Assembly (NCBI RefSeq): GCF_949628215.1
Contig: NC_134297.1
Span: 2,294,001-2,358,000, forward strand
Origin: Phalacrocorax aristotelis
Taxonomy: Eukaryota > Chordata > Aves > Suliformes > Phalacrocoracidae
Direction of reading: 5' to 3'
Length of the DNA: 64,000 bases
Positions within the stretch are counted from its first letter, which is position 1; each line of letters opens with the position of its first letter. Positions 47,934 through 60,012 of the stretch are shown one piece after another. Below the pieces are notes generated by a model that saw only the letters and a list, made by a program, of their open reading frames with translations, was not told where the DNA came from and ran no database searches. A program made the position numbers and the translations under genes.

Positions 47934-48170
47934 TTATACCAGGGTCCCATTTTTACTGTCATATTTCAGCCTGGGCCGGGGGAAGTTGAGGGTGGCATAT
48001 TCTGTGGCATTCTGCATTTGTAAGTTCTTCACCTCTGCTGCAGAGCGCTCCCGGACCTTGGTGAACACTTGGATGTCTGCATAATGAATGCTGTCATCCT
48101 GCTTCACACTCTTGAGTTTACTCACGGTGGCGTAGACAGGAAGCTCTGGGACATCTTCGTACGTTGGAGC
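47934..48170 (-). CDS. C11orf52: C11orf52 coding exon 4 with stop codon
   Basis: Begins APTYEDVPELPVYATVSKLK and ends YDSKNGTLV and TAA. Acceptor is CTCAAAG. Carries all five tyrosines of the protein, including IHYADI (Tyr70) and TEYATL (Tyr98), both conserved in human. Confidence 0.95.
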   Translation of the reverse strand, partial: APTYEDVPELPVYATVSKLKSVKQDDSIHYADIQVFTKVRERSAAEVKNLQMQNATEYATLNFPRPRLKYDSKNGTLV

Positions 48171-51100
48171 CTTTGAGGAGAAAGAGCTCAGGAAGGTCAG
48201 TTCCCTGGGCTGCTGCTACACATGCCCAGGCAGAGACACCCTGCACACTTCCCCCAGCACCATCCAGCCCTCTGACATCTCAGGCTCACATAGAGATTTC
48301 ATCCTACTGCTTCCACTGCACTTTAGGGGAAAATATGGGCCCTCATCACTGTGCAGCAACGCACATTGTTCCCACAGCCATTAAAGCCTACACAGGATGA
48401 GATGATTCATGGCTCTGAATAAGCTGCCCCATGTCCTCCCAACCCATCTAGCTTAGGAAGTGGTGGTCAGCTCTGTCTTCTTAATAAAGTGTTAGGAAAA
48501 CAACTCTGGGAAGCTGTTTACCTTCCTGCTGGGCTGATGCTGTTGGCTCTCACATCTCACATTAGTTCCTGAAACAGAAACACCAGTGGATCAGGTTAAC
48601 ACAACTGTTTATTGTTCCACCTTTGAATGCAGAAATGCAGTGTATGGCCCACGGGCTCTCCCCACTGGCCACAAATCGAATTTCTACCTCTTCTGATGCC
48701 CTCAACCCTAATGCTGTCTTTGAGGCCCACCTCCAAGAAGAAAGCCCTAGGCTTGTTTCTTTGGAAAAAAAGTAAGGTTTCCCAGGATGACAACTTGCTG
48801 TGGACCACAGTGTTCTTGGCACAACCTAGGACAACAGACACAGCACAGACAGCTTCCTTGTCAGGCCCTTGGAGAAGTCAGATCCAGTTTTAACTTTGTT
48901 ATTTCCTTTGCTGCCTGGCAAACATATTTTGCCCAGCATGGTCCAAAGGCCACAGGACACAACTGGGCTACTTAGTCAATGGACTTTATTCCAGGGGACT
49001 GATGTCAGACAGATGTTTGCAGCTCTTACAGGGGTTTGATGCAGCTTCTGCTATGCTGCCACTTGGGAGTACTCACATGTGTTTTGATGTGGGACTCTGG
49101 TATTTTAAAGATACTGCTGGAGTCCCTTCCCTCCCCCCGCCAAGTCCCAAGGTATATTGATTTGCTTGCTTTAAGTTTTAAAGAAATCTTGCCTATTGCT
49201 TCTACCAAACTTCTCTTGAGGAAGATTAGGTACAAAAGAGTACGGGAGGGGACCTCAGCCTCAGGGATCCAATTCACAGTCAGCACTGTCAGCTAACCAG
49301 GGGCTCAGTCACTCCACCTCTTCTTGTCCTCTAAACCATTTTCACAAATCCTTACCTTGCTTTTCTTTCTTTCTTTTAAAAGGTGAAGGACAATTCCTGA
49401 AATCAGAGAGAGATGTCAGCCCTGAGAAGCCCCAGACTCTGCTCTCAAAACATGCAAACCCAAATGCACCACCCCAGGGTACCACATCTGTGGGTAATGA
49501 GAAAGGCCCAGTAAGTGTTTCAGAGAAGAGCTGTTGAGCCAAGCCAGGACCTGAGCTACTCTTGCAGGGAGGTCGAAAGGGGAGATGTGGGGTTGTATTT
49601 CCTTCTGTGACGCACCTAGCATACCACACAGACACTCCCGAGTCTCTTTGCCTTTCAGCCCTGCCTGGCTCTCCAATATGCACATGCGTCAGAGTGAATT
49701 CACTGTAGTTTTGCACCTACATGTCCACAGCTGTATGATCAAAGAGGCAGGGTGCCGAGCATGATCTCAACTGGGACAAACCCCTTCTCTTAGTGCCAGA
49801 TGCTCTGATAGCCCTGTACCCTACACTTTGGCCCCTTTGCCCAAGGAGCAGCACTGCACAGACCTTGTGCTAATTTAATATTTCAGGCAGTTTTCCTGCT
49901 CTCAGTTTTCCACTTAAAGCACACCAAACCAAACAAGCTACGCACTTAATATAAGCCAAGCCAAACCCTAATCTTGGCTGTACCTGTGTGACCAGAGAGA
50001 CAAGCCAAACGCCTATGTCTATGTTCCAGCCATGGAATGAACAGGAGCCAAATTCATTCCAGCTGTAACAACAGAGGCGGGAGCTGAGCTCCTGCAGGCT
50101 GGTGCTGGCAGAGAAGCGCAGGCTGTCTGGCAGAGCATAGACATGTCACTTTCTGGGCCAGATGCATGAAGGAAATGTTATCATTGCATCATGCTCAGAG
50201 GGCCGGAGGAGAGCAGGTGCCAGCCCTTGTATGGCTCCTCCTGCATATGCATGTCTATCTGGTCCTGTCTGCCAACCAACATGAAGCTGAGGGTCACACG
50301 TGGGTCTGTGTCTCTGCTGCAGTGCAGACAGCAGCTGAAAGTAGGCAGCTAGTGATTTTAATGGGGCTACAGAGTTACCAGATGGTTCCCAAGAAGCGTT
50401 AAATGTCCCACAGCATGTGCATTTGCCAGACAGACCTGCCATAGGTGGGAACAATGCAGTGCCTGAGGCAGAGTTCTGCCTTTGCCAGCTTTTAGAGGCA
50501 GTTTCAGTGGGTGGATGAGCAGGACGGGCATGTGCAGTAAGGCCTTTGGCACCCTAATGGCAAAACAAAAAAGCGTGAATGTGGGCAAAGAACGTGGAGA
50601 CCTTCAAAATGGTCAATAATGATTAACCAGACTTGCTAGACCTGGGAAGTCAAAGACAGCTTTGGGGCAGGGTGACCATGCGCCTGTGCAAAAGGATGCA
50701 ACACTGCTTCTCATGTCTCTGCTGTGTGCTGCCCCACAGAGGTACCCACAGCCCTCCAGTCCTTGGCAGACAAAATCTCGATACAGCTCTTGGGCATTAG
50801 GGGCCTAGCTCAAGGTAGTATTGCTTTGTCTTGTGGTGGTTCTTACTTGGCTCTTGCAGCTCCCTCCTCCACTCTATGAGTTGCGGGATCTCCAGGGCCC
50901 TCCTTGCCAAGGCTTGTGTGCTAGAGCACTTCGGCTTTTTTACAGCATTCAGGCACATTGTGCAATGTAATTAAAATAGCACCATTTGAATCAAAATCAG
51001 CAGGGTCCATATCCTCTTTCCTGGGAGGTAGGTTGCAGTATCAGCTTTCCAAGATGCTCTTGCTTGTTTTGGTTGCCTGCCTTTGTAGAGAGAACATTAG

Positions 51101-53792
51101 CAGCCAGTGTGTAGGCTGAAGCTATTCTGAGGCTGTCTGCAGGCTAATCACAGCCAGGCAGGAGACGGCATCTCCCAGCCTCAGATCAGCGGTAATTAGA
51201 ACGGATGTGGCAAGGGAAACAAGAGCAGGGCAAACTTCTCCCCTCTTCTCAAAACCAGGTCAGACATGTTGTAACTAACTCACAGCCCGCTAGAAGCACA
51301 TTGTATTCTGCATGACAGCACACATGTCCCTGCTCCTATATTGCTTCTTCCCCTTTCCCCACGTCAATGCCAACCTGATTTCTGCCCTGCAAAAGCCTGC
51401 TTCACAGTGGGTCCTGATTTTTGCCATCTTTGCTGACAAGCGCACTGGAGGCCCTGAGTACTAAAACAAGTGGTCAGAATACCTGCGGCCTGCCCTCCAC
51501 AGGGCTGTACTTGCAGAGGTACCCAGACCTGAGGGCATACTTTCCTTCATCAGTAACTTTCTTCTGTGAATAAATGCTGTAATGGCTTTTCTTTAAAAAA
51601 TTCAGGAACCTCCTCAGTCTCTTGCTCTTTGCTGTGTCTCCCTTAGGGCCCATGGTTTGGTAGTAATCTTGACAAGGATCTTCCATCCAGGAGAAGGTGG
51701 GTGCCTACCTCCCCTGAGCCCTTTTGTAAGTCAGCTTTATTTAGGAAGCCCAGCTCTTTGCTGGCACGGCTGTGGTGCTGAGAAAATATCCAGAAATAAA
51801 AGCAGTATTGGTGCCTGGAAACACCTGAACTAAAATTAAGTACCTTTTTATTTTTTACCTCTGTCACCAAGGCAATGCTATGAATCATGCAAACTTCTGC
51901 AGTGGGCTTCAGTACACGAGTCTGCTCTTGACTGTGTTCCTCTCTGTCTCCCAAGCCCATGTTACCAACAGCACACTCCCATTTGCCTTCCTCTATCCTT
52001 GCTTGGAGCCTGTTTGAATAACCTGTGCAGCACAGGGACAGCCTGGGAGCCTGAGGTCCTTCTTCACCCATGTGTTTCCATGTACAGGACAGGGAATGAT
52101 CCTTCTGGGGAGAGAGCTCTGCTTTTTCCTAGCTGCACAGTCTATAGGGCAGATGCTAGCACTTGAGTCCCACGGGGATGCTGGGGTCAAAAGGGTCTTT
52201 GGCCAGAGCTTTGCCCTCTGCTGCAGAAATATGCCAGAAGGTAGTAGTGACACCACCAGCAGAAATACCATCCCAGCTTCTTAATTTCTGTGCAGCCCCT
52301 GGGAAAAAAATCAAGTGGGACACAGGAGTCTTTGTCCAGTAGCCTTGGGGAACAGAATTTGACATTGCCCCAGAGGAGCCAGCCTGCCACCATGCTGCTC
52401 CCCAAATGGGGTCAGAAAGCTGCTCTCCTGCCTGGTCCTGTATAGATGAGTGACCTTGGAGGCAGAAGTGTTTGTGCGTGGGATTGTCTGGTCCTGAAAG
52501 TGCCACCACAGATACACTGTAATGGTGTTGTTTGTATTCCGGAGTCTCTGGCTTTGCCAGTCCGTGCTGTGGCACGACTCTCCCTGCCACACAGCAACAA
52601 TACAGTGCCCAGCAACTGCACCTCTGCGCAGGGAAACCAGCCTGTGCCCCAGGCATTCCCCCATTAAGCCCTTGCCTGCTGCAGTAATGAAGCTGATGCC
52701 CTGAGTGCTTCATTTATCTTCTGCCAGAGGGCAGAGGAAGTAGAAAATGTGACTCTTGCTGGGGAACATGCCAAGAACCAGCCTTACACCTTCCACCTGC
52801 AGTTCCTATTCCTAAATCCCGAACAACTCTGCCCTCCAGCTCAGGGCTCGAGTTGGAAGGACCTCGGTGTCCTGAACCTCCTCCTCTGCTCCAGCCACTA
52901 GGTGATGCTGTGCCTCTTGTAATTATTAAAAAGCGCTGATGGATTTCTAATACTTTTAACAAATGTAGTCTTGGAGAGAATGTGCTCGGAGTTCCATCTG
53001 ATACTCATGCCTCTCCCCCCGTACGACTCTCAGAGCTGAAAATATTCCCACTTGGCACTGAATGATGCTCCACTGTGCCCTTTTTCTGTAAGCACGAGGT
53101 CCAGGGCACTACATGAGCCAGCAGCCAGGGAGAAAGAGCAACATCATCTGAAAAACATGGCCAGGATTTCCCAAGCGCAACTAAAGCCCAGACGGACGCA
53201 GGCAGGGAGAGAGGCTGGATGAGCTGAGAGCAGGATGGGGTAGCTGACCCATGAGCCCTTAGTGCCAGCACTGCCCCAGGGGCCCCTCCCTGCAGTATGC
53301 CAAAGGGACAGCTTACAGCCTGCACCTGGCCAGAGACCACTGGGGCAAGGACAGGGATTTTAACTAGATCCTTCCTAGAAATGAGCTATTCTCAGCTGCT
53401 GGCGTGGCTGTGGGAACCCAAGCTGCCGGCCCTAGGAGGTGTCACAGCCCATCTGTGTTGAGACATGAGCAATAAAGCCCCTTCGCCTCCCCCTATCCAG
53501 CCTTTGGCAGGCAGGGGCTGCCTCAGGCTCCTGCCCCAGTCCCCATCCCCACCCTGGCACCTGCACAGCAGCGACCCAATGCCCCTGCTCACTTGCTCTC
53601 AGTTTCTGTGTGAGCTGGCAAGGTGCAGCGCTGAAAGCCACGCAGGAGCCTTGGCAAACACAGCACATGGAAACAAAGCTTGCAGAGTCCACCCAAACTT
53701 CTGCTCAGGCTGCCTGGAGCTTTGTCTGCCATCCCCATACCTGGTGGATACCATACTCACCATGGTCGCCCACAGCTGCAGACGTTGCCCAT
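47934..53792 (-). CDS. C11orf52: C11orf52 homologue, complete coding region in 4 exons
   Basis: Four in-phase exons give 118 residues; I recall human C11orf52 as 123. The start MGNVCSCGRPWNCPSPFKRK parallels human MGNRVCCGGSWSCPSTFQKK. The last third is strongly conserved: IHYADIQV, ATEYATL and the end YDSKNGTLV. From sequence the protein looks lipid-anchored: Met-Gly for myristoylation, Cys5, Cys7 and Cys13 for possible palmitoylation, and a basic run at residues 18-23. It has tyrosine motifs at Tyr44, 53, 70 and 98, and a class-I PDZ-type C-terminus (T-L-V). The start has a strong context, with G at -3 and G at +4. The gene lies between HSPB2 and DIXDC1, all on the same strand; human HSPB2-C11orf52 read-through transcripts are known. 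The molecular function is not established; the adaptor reading is inference. Confidence 0.93.
48522..48568 (-). CDS. C11orf52: C11orf52 coding exon 3
   Basis: Forty-seven bases encode the rest of Gly25 and TNVRCESQQHQPSRK. Acceptor is TTTCAG and donor is GTAAAC. Little conservation with human beyond the Gln-rich character, but both phases fit. Confidence 0.85.
49356..49396 (-). CDS. C11orf52: C11orf52 coding exon 2
   Basis: Forty-one bases complete Trp11 and encode NCPSPFKRKKEKQ plus one base of Gly25. Acceptor is GATTTCAG and donor is GTAAGG. It matches human SCPSTFQKKKKTG. Confidence 0.9.
49397..53760 (-). other. C11orf52: C11orf52 intron 1, no gene seen
   Basis: A 4.4 kb intron. It contains long open frames such as 52156-52713 on the minus strand, but they show no splice-consistent or recognisable protein. 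No known repeat was recognised. Confidence 0.6.
53761..53792 (-). CDS. C11orf52: C11orf52 coding exon 1
   Basis: Thirty-two bases encode MGNVCSCGRP and two bases of Trp11 before the donor GTGAGT. It was found from the expected myristoylation start and fits the phase of exon 2. Confidence 0.88.
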
Positions 53793-56700
53793 GTCGCTCC
53801 TTCCTCCATGAAGCAGAACTGTTTTCTGGACAGGGAGAGCTTGTATTTCCTGGTTCCTGCTCGGCCCCTGACTATTCCCAGGGAGTGTCTGGAAGTGTCA
53901 GATTTCTCTCCATTGCTGCAGTGACGCTTTGCTAGGCCCGTGCGTGCCATCTACTGGAGGGCTTGCCCTGGGCTCTCCGTGCCCCCAGGGCCTGCTCTCA
54001 CCACTTGCTACCCGGGGAGGAGATGGCATGGTAGCAGCATGCCTTCAGGCCTCAGCCCTGGGGCTAAAGTTCTGCTTTACGATTTGTACCGTGAATGCCC
54101 CTCCTCTATCCCTCTCTCCCACGAGCGCTGTCCTGCTGATGCCAGCAGTGTTGCAAAAGAGGATGGAGGAGGGACTTCAAAGGTTCCTGAACAAAAGGAG
54201 AGGCACCAGGGCTGGAGCTCTCAGTGCTGATCCTGCTGTTCGTCATTGCATCTCAAGCAGGATGCTGGAAAAATGTGTGGCACGGGCTGGCATGACGTGG
54301 GAAAGAGGACGTACCTTGGGAGGGAGGTGATGCCCCAGCGAAGGTGAGAGCAGGCTTGCAGGTCTACTCTCAGCTGAGCTCTAGTGCTGCTGCTTCTACT
54401 GCAAACAGAAAGGCATAGGCAACCTCAGGGACATTACTGGGAATCCATTTTTTTTAAAGCTACCTAGATGAAAGTGTACAGATTTGTGCTTTTGAGAGTG
54501 ACAGAATTCCACAAGGGTCCTCACATCATTAAGGACCTGTAATACAGCCCTTAGGCTCACGCCTCAGCCTGTCAAACAGGTACATTAATGTGCATTTTAC
54601 CTCTCTACCCCCGTTGAGAGGTCTTCAGACTGTGGCTGGTCATTCCGGGCCTGAACGACAGGTTGCTGATCTCTGGCAGCCCTAAGACAGCTGATATTCA
54701 ATACTGAAAGGTAGCATGTTAATGTAGTCCTCCAGCAGAAATTGGGCTCCCCAGTTCTCTGCAGGCCTGAATGCCTCATGGTATGTTCTGACAAGTGGGT
54801 AAGTTTTAATTCACTCTTCTGGCAGACTATCCCAGGAACTTGCCCTGTTCTACTCCAGCTGTACTCATGCTCTCAGCCAGGCTCAGAGCATCATTTATGA
54901 TCTGCCCAAGTGCAGAGCAAGGCTTGTACCTGTCCAGAAGTGGCAGGAGGAGAAGAGTTGTGCTTTGGAAGGACCACAAGGCACAGCTGCTCTCTTAGCT
55001 GAATCCTGGATTAGCTGCACTCTGACCTGCAGAACCTGAGTCTTGCTCTGAAACAGTTCCTCAGTATGTAGCTGAAGAAATTGCACAGCTCAGCCTGCAC
55101 CACAGCACCCTGGGGAGAATTTAGGATCAGATTTATGCAAGCAGATGGAGTTCAGTCCTGGTCCCAACAGGACCATGTTCTCAGGGTCCTGCAAAGACTG
55201 GGTGGTCTCAGGAGTCTGTCCCTGCTTGGGAAGTTGCAGGCTGTGTGTCTCTGGACTTGCCACAGACACTGTTGATTTAGTAAGCCAGTGTCTGTTTTGA
55301 TTTCTGGGATAACTTGGGCTTTGCTGCTTTGTGGAGAAGGGGGAAAAAAAAGGCTGTGAGCCTGTTTCCCTCAGCCCCTTTCATAAATACTGGAGCTGTT
55401 GCTTTGAGCTCCATCAGAGAAACAGAAAGGCATCAAAAACTTTGGCAGAGCTGGAGAGCACTTGGCTGCCACTCTGCATTCCCTCCTCAGTCTGTGTCTG
55501 CAGGGATGAAAGAGAGCATGGCTTCCAGCACTCCTGCTCAGCAAGCCGATCAGGCTGTTTTGTGCAAAGCCTGCCAGGGTGCAGAGGAACTGCCCAGTGG
55601 CTAACACCAGGCAGTGCCAGTCCCTCTCACTGCATCACTGCTCAGGGCAGCTGTCTTCATGCACTCAGGGACATCGTCTGGGTAACAAGCTGTGCAACTG
55701 GCACAGGATGAGCCTGCAAGTGCCCAGCAATAGAGAATGAACTCATTGGAAAGCAAAGACATGGCTAATAAAAGCCGGAGTGGGAACAGAACTGTGTAAT
55801 GACTACTAATGCTGTGCGTTTCTATTGCAACGGTGTAAAGGTACCTCAGATATTGAAGGACTGGGAGCACACTGTTATAGGTGTGTGGTACAGGCATGCA
55901 ACAAGCTGGCACTGTCTACAAAAAATGAAGGAGAGAGAGCTCTGAACTGTTTTGGGCTCTTTTGCCTTAGAATCCGTTCCCTGTGCAGCCTCAGCCCTGG
56001 CCACATGCTATTTTCAGCCCCCAGTGGCTCAGCAACCCACAGCCTTTGTGTTGCAGAATCAGAGCAGGGCCAGATGGCATTTCATGCTCTAGCGTGTGCC
56101 ATGTCTGCATTGTGTGTGTATGTGCACTCCTTCAGCCAAGCACCCTTTGCCCCGTTTGCAGGACATATGCTGTCCCTGCTCCCTATCCCAAATCCAGTGA
56201 AGATGTTTATCTCAGTGACAGGAGGCCTGCAGTGAGCAAGGGGACCATTGATCTTCTTACCAGCACAGAAGATGCCAGGTCAGAGACAAAGAAAATCCTT
56301 TTATAACAGCTGCTCTGAAGTGGCTGTGAGTTTGAGGAATCCTTTTATGGCAAGGGACTAAGGAAATTAGGCCAACGTCTGAGCCCACACACAGACACAG
56401 GTCTCTGCCCTCACCACAGGGATATGGGCTCAGGAACTCAGGCCTCCAGGGACATGGGATTCAGGTGGCTGCTGCTGCAAACAGGATGCGGTATGTATCT
56501 GGTGAAGTGCATGAGGCTGGTGTGGTGTGCACTGACGAGCAGAAAGAGGCTTGTACACAGGGGAGCATTTAAGGACTGGGCTGTTCCTGCCCTTACAAGC
56601 AGCTGCTTCAGGTGATTGAAAGTCACTAGCCCAGGATTATCTCTGAAATTATTATTAAAGGCTTAGACAAAGCCTGCTGTAAAGGTGATTTTTATTTTGA

Positions 56701-57923
56701 CAGTGTCTGAATACTTACTGGCAGCAGTTTATCTGGCCCTACTTCATGACTAAGGACATCCCTCAGCAGTACAGACTGTAAATGTGGGTATCTGATCTGC
56801 AGCAGGAGGTGAGGTGAGGCTTAGCCATCCTCCTGCTTGCTCACATGAGGCTGGCAGGCAGTGCTGCTCTTATTTTGACTCTGGTCCTCATTGCTGTCAG
56901 GGCCCCTGAGAAGTAGAAAACAGCTGCACAGTGGTTCACTCTGGTCTGGATCCCACTTTGCCTGGCAAGGGTGAAAGAGCAGCCTTATACAAGTGTTTCA
57001 GCAACCGAGGAGGTACGCTGCATGCGATAGACTCCTAAGCAGGGCGTTTCTGGCCCTATGTATTCATGGAGGCAGAGTGCAGTAGCCTGCAGGTCACATC
57101 CCAGCAGGGAGAGGGAGAAGATCTGTCCACAGGGACCTTGGAACCTCCTGTCTCTTCTGTGGGAGGGCTGCACTGAGGCATGCCAGAGACCCCCATATTT
57201 GGCCAGTGACACAGCATTTTGGCTGCTTTAATTGGCTCTGACAAGACAAGGATTGCAACTGGCACCTGCTAAGCCCTCAGGGCCATCCGAGGCAGCAGCT
57301 GCCACTGACAGCAGCACATACGATCTCTGGCCCAACATCACAAGACTATGGAGACGTTTCTCATGTAGCCGGTAGCATCATGGTGTCTGCAAAAAGAGAG
57401 TGCTGGGATACCAGCAAGGCACTTGGGATCTGAGCAGAGCCTTTCCCTTCAGCATTTTGATGTTCACTTCCCTCAAGAGGGCTGAAAAGGTCTGTGTGTG
57501 AACAAGCCTTATATCCCACAAACTAGAGGGCTGAAGCAAGCAGACTGTGCCTTGGCATTTGTTTAATTGGGCTGACACCAGCTCCAGGTCTGGAAATGCA
57601 TAGTGAGCCTCCAAGAGCCCATGACTCTACATCTCTTCTCCTTGAGGCTACTGCCCACTGTGGGCTCCCTACAACAGCAAGAAACTCCAGCTGCATCTGA
57701 GCCAGGAGGGCCAACCACAGAGGTCTCCCTGGCTGCCCCATTGACAGAGTCCTTCCAAGTCCCCACTCATGCCATTTCCACAGATGTGAACTCAGTGTGA
57801 ACCCTCCACTGCTCTGCTCCCCACATCTGGAGCAGCTAAGGCACTGTCCATCGTTCCTGCTGCAGAGTAGCTTGGCCAGAAGCAACACGAATCCAAGGCA
57901 AACAATAGAAGATAAGAGGCAGA
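53793..57923. other. Region between HSPB2 3' end and C11orf52 start
   Basis: No coding exon recognised on either strand. Expected to hold the C11orf52 5' UTR and promoter. A perfect CArG box lies at 57193-57202. Confidence 0.55.
57193..57202. promoter_or_regulatory. CArG box (SRF-type site)
   Basis: CCATATTTGG fits CC(A/T)6GG exactly. It is 3.4 kb upstream of the C11orf52 start and 0.7 kb beyond the HSPB2 poly(A) signal. Use is unproven. Confidence 0.35.
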
Positions 57924-57929
57924 TTTATT
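57924..57929 (-). terminator. HSPB2: HSPB2 poly(A) signal
   Basis: Minus-strand AATAAA about 480 bases after the HSPB2 stop, the first canonical hexamer found downstream. Confidence 0.6.
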
Positions 57930-58410
57930 CCTCTTTCCACCTCAGAGCTGCAGGCACTTTTACAGACCAATAAGCACCTTCCATCTCCACAAAGGTCAGC
58001 CACCAGCTCAGAAGTGAGGCACTGGGATCATCTCTTCCCTCTTCCCAGTACCCTCTGGGCTAGAGCACAGCAGCTGTTTAAAAGCCTACTGCGACACAGC
58101 CTCACAGTTTAGGGTAAGAGTGACCCTTGCCATTTGGGGTGAGTGAAGAGCACTCTGTGTGGTGCTCAATGAGCACCTGACCTAGGAGAAAACTTGCATT
58201 ACAGTCCCTCACACTAACACTTTAGTCCCCTTCTTTTTTCAGTTCCAGGTCCCTTTTTCCAGCCATCAGCTTTAATAAGCCAAAGTCTGGCATATATATG
58301 GCTGCCTCACAGCCCTGTTAAACACTGATGGTGAGAAATAAGGGTCTGGCACAGTGGATTCCCCATCCCTGTCCCCCCGCCCTCCCTGCTCAAGCCCAGA
58401 TCTGGGGCCT

Positions 58411-58862
58411 TTAGGACTCTTCCTTCCCTTTTCCTTCCTCAGACTGTTCTTCTTTCCCCACTGGCTGCTCCTCTTGGGTTATCTTCACCTCGTTGACTCT
58501 GGCCTTCACCTCCTTCCCTGTCCGGGGTGCCACAATACTTAAGATGCCATCGTGGGACAACGTGGCTCTCACCAGCAAGGGATCGACATCCAGAGGGAGG
58601 ATGTAGGTCCTGGTGAACTCTCGGGAGATGAAGCCATGGCGATCAGCCTTCTGTGGATGCTGCCCCATCACCTCCAACAGGTTGTCTACAGTGCGGACAG
58701 TGAGCTCATCCGGCAGGAAGTGACAGACATCCAGGAACACCTGGAATTTGTGCTCATTGAGGCTGATCTCAGAGGTGCCTCGATCCAGCTGCTTATTGAT
58801 CCGAGGCCTGATGTAGTAGCCATGGTACAGGGCAGGGGCTAAAATCTCACATGGGGACACAC
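58411..58862 (-). CDS. HSPB2: HSPB2 exon 2 with stop codon
   Basis: Starts GVSPCEILAPALYHGYYIRP after TTTTCAG. Holds the whole alpha-crystallin domain and ends GKEES and TAA. Confidence 0.97.
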
Positions 58863-59836
58863 CTGAAAATGAGACTCAGTGAGGAGTGTGTGGTTTTCAG
58901 GGCAAGAGTTGGATAAGGATGGTTGGTAGCAGGAAGGGGAGGGTGACAGGCGGAGGCTGTGACCTGGCAAACACCTTGGTTTTGCCACCACATCAGTACA
59001 ATATGGATGGAGTCTCTTGCAGTTCTTACCTTTGTGTCTCCAAAACACATACAGACCCAGATGCTCACTAGCCGCTGCCTCCCACCACACAGCTAGCAGC
59101 TGCCAGCAAGCCAAGGGCTGGCATCCAGCTTTTGCATGTCTGCTGGGGGGACAGGGAGGGAATGGTAGGTGCACTGGGTGCTCTGCAGTGCAAAGCCCAC
59201 AGCCAGGGATGGGCATGGAAAATGCTGATGGTGAAGAAACTGCCCTGAAGAACTAAAGGCCTTTTGTGTGCCATTGTCCAGGGGGCTTTCCTTGGAGCTT
59301 TTTGCCTTTTGACGCTGTTGTGCTGGTGCTGAATGGTTCTGCTGCTGCCCACATTCCTTCCCCTCCACCAGCCACTGCCCGGCTTTGTGCTGAATACCCC
59401 AGCTCAGCTTTTCTCCACTGCCCCCGGCTGCAAAAACTCCCCCCTTGGCACATTTTGCTCCATGTTTGCACAGCATATGCATGAATGCCAGACCACTGGG
59501 GGCATGAGGGAGGGACAGGAGAGACAGCAGTAGGCATGGACGGAGGAAGTGAACCTGAAGAGAGAGACCCTGGCTATTCCCTGGATATTACCCCCTGATT
59601 TGACCTGGGTTCTTATGCTCAGAATTCCTTGGCTCCAGCTTTCCTGGCCTGCTCTGGAGCTCAGTCGCCCCAGGGGGACTCCACCAGCCCTCCTGCACCA
59701 GAGGAGAGAAAGGTGCTGGGGGGATCCCATCTCCTTTCTTACCTTCTCCAAAGTTCTGGTCGTAGATCTTGCTAGGGTTGGCAAACTCGTACTCCGAGCT
59801 CATGGGGTAGGCATGGGGGACAGTCCGTGCAGCCAT
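58411..59836 (-). CDS. HSPB2: HSPB2, complete coding region in 2 exons
   Basis: HSPB2 (MKBP) is a small heat-shock protein of heart and skeletal muscle that binds DMPK and forms hetero-oligomers with HSPB3. Two exons, 94 and 452 bases, give 181 residues; human has 182. The N-terminus MAARTVPHAYPMSSEYEFAN matches human MSGRSVPHAHPATAEYEFAN. LYHGYYIRPR at 43-52 leads into the alpha-crystallin domain at about 64-150, with RHGFISREFTRTYILP at 106-121. Arg116 is the counterpart of CRYAB Arg120. The Glu/Lys-rich tail differs from the human Glu-rich one. In-frame codons continue upstream, but the start was set by the human alignment. The gene lies head to head with CRYAB. Confidence 0.97.
59743..59836 (-). 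CDS. HSPB2: HSPB2 exon 1 (coding part)
   Basis: Encodes MAARTVPHAYPMSSEYEFAN, then PSKIYDQNFGE and one base of Gly32. Donor is GTAAGA. Confidence 0.95.
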
Positions 59837-60004
59837 AGCGTGTCTGGGAAGGGGATCTTCCAAGCACTCACTGCCTCTGAGAGTGAAGGCTGCAGATTGC
59901 AAGGTTTTAATTGGGCGAATTCCACAGGGAGGAGTGTGTGATAAAAAGATGGACCAAAATAGCCACGCACACAGGCCCCAGGATGCCTCGCCAGGGTGAC
60001 GAGG

Positions 60005-60012
60005 GAAGCTTC
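60005..60012. promoter_or_regulatory. Heat-shock element dyad 1
   Basis: GAAGCTTC, a perfect GAAnnTTC dyad about 170 bases upstream of the HSPB2 start. The third unit needed for strong HSF1 binding is not clear. Confidence 0.4.

Noticed and set aside
52156-52713. 185-codon minus-strand open frame in the C11orf52 intron
   Set aside because: No known domain, several overlapping frames of similar length, and no match to a gene expected at this place in the conserved order.
53465-54330. Plus-strand open frames of 156 and 133 codons over C11orf52 exon 1
   Set aside because: They overlap a well-supported minus-strand exon, have no recognisable protein and no splice support.
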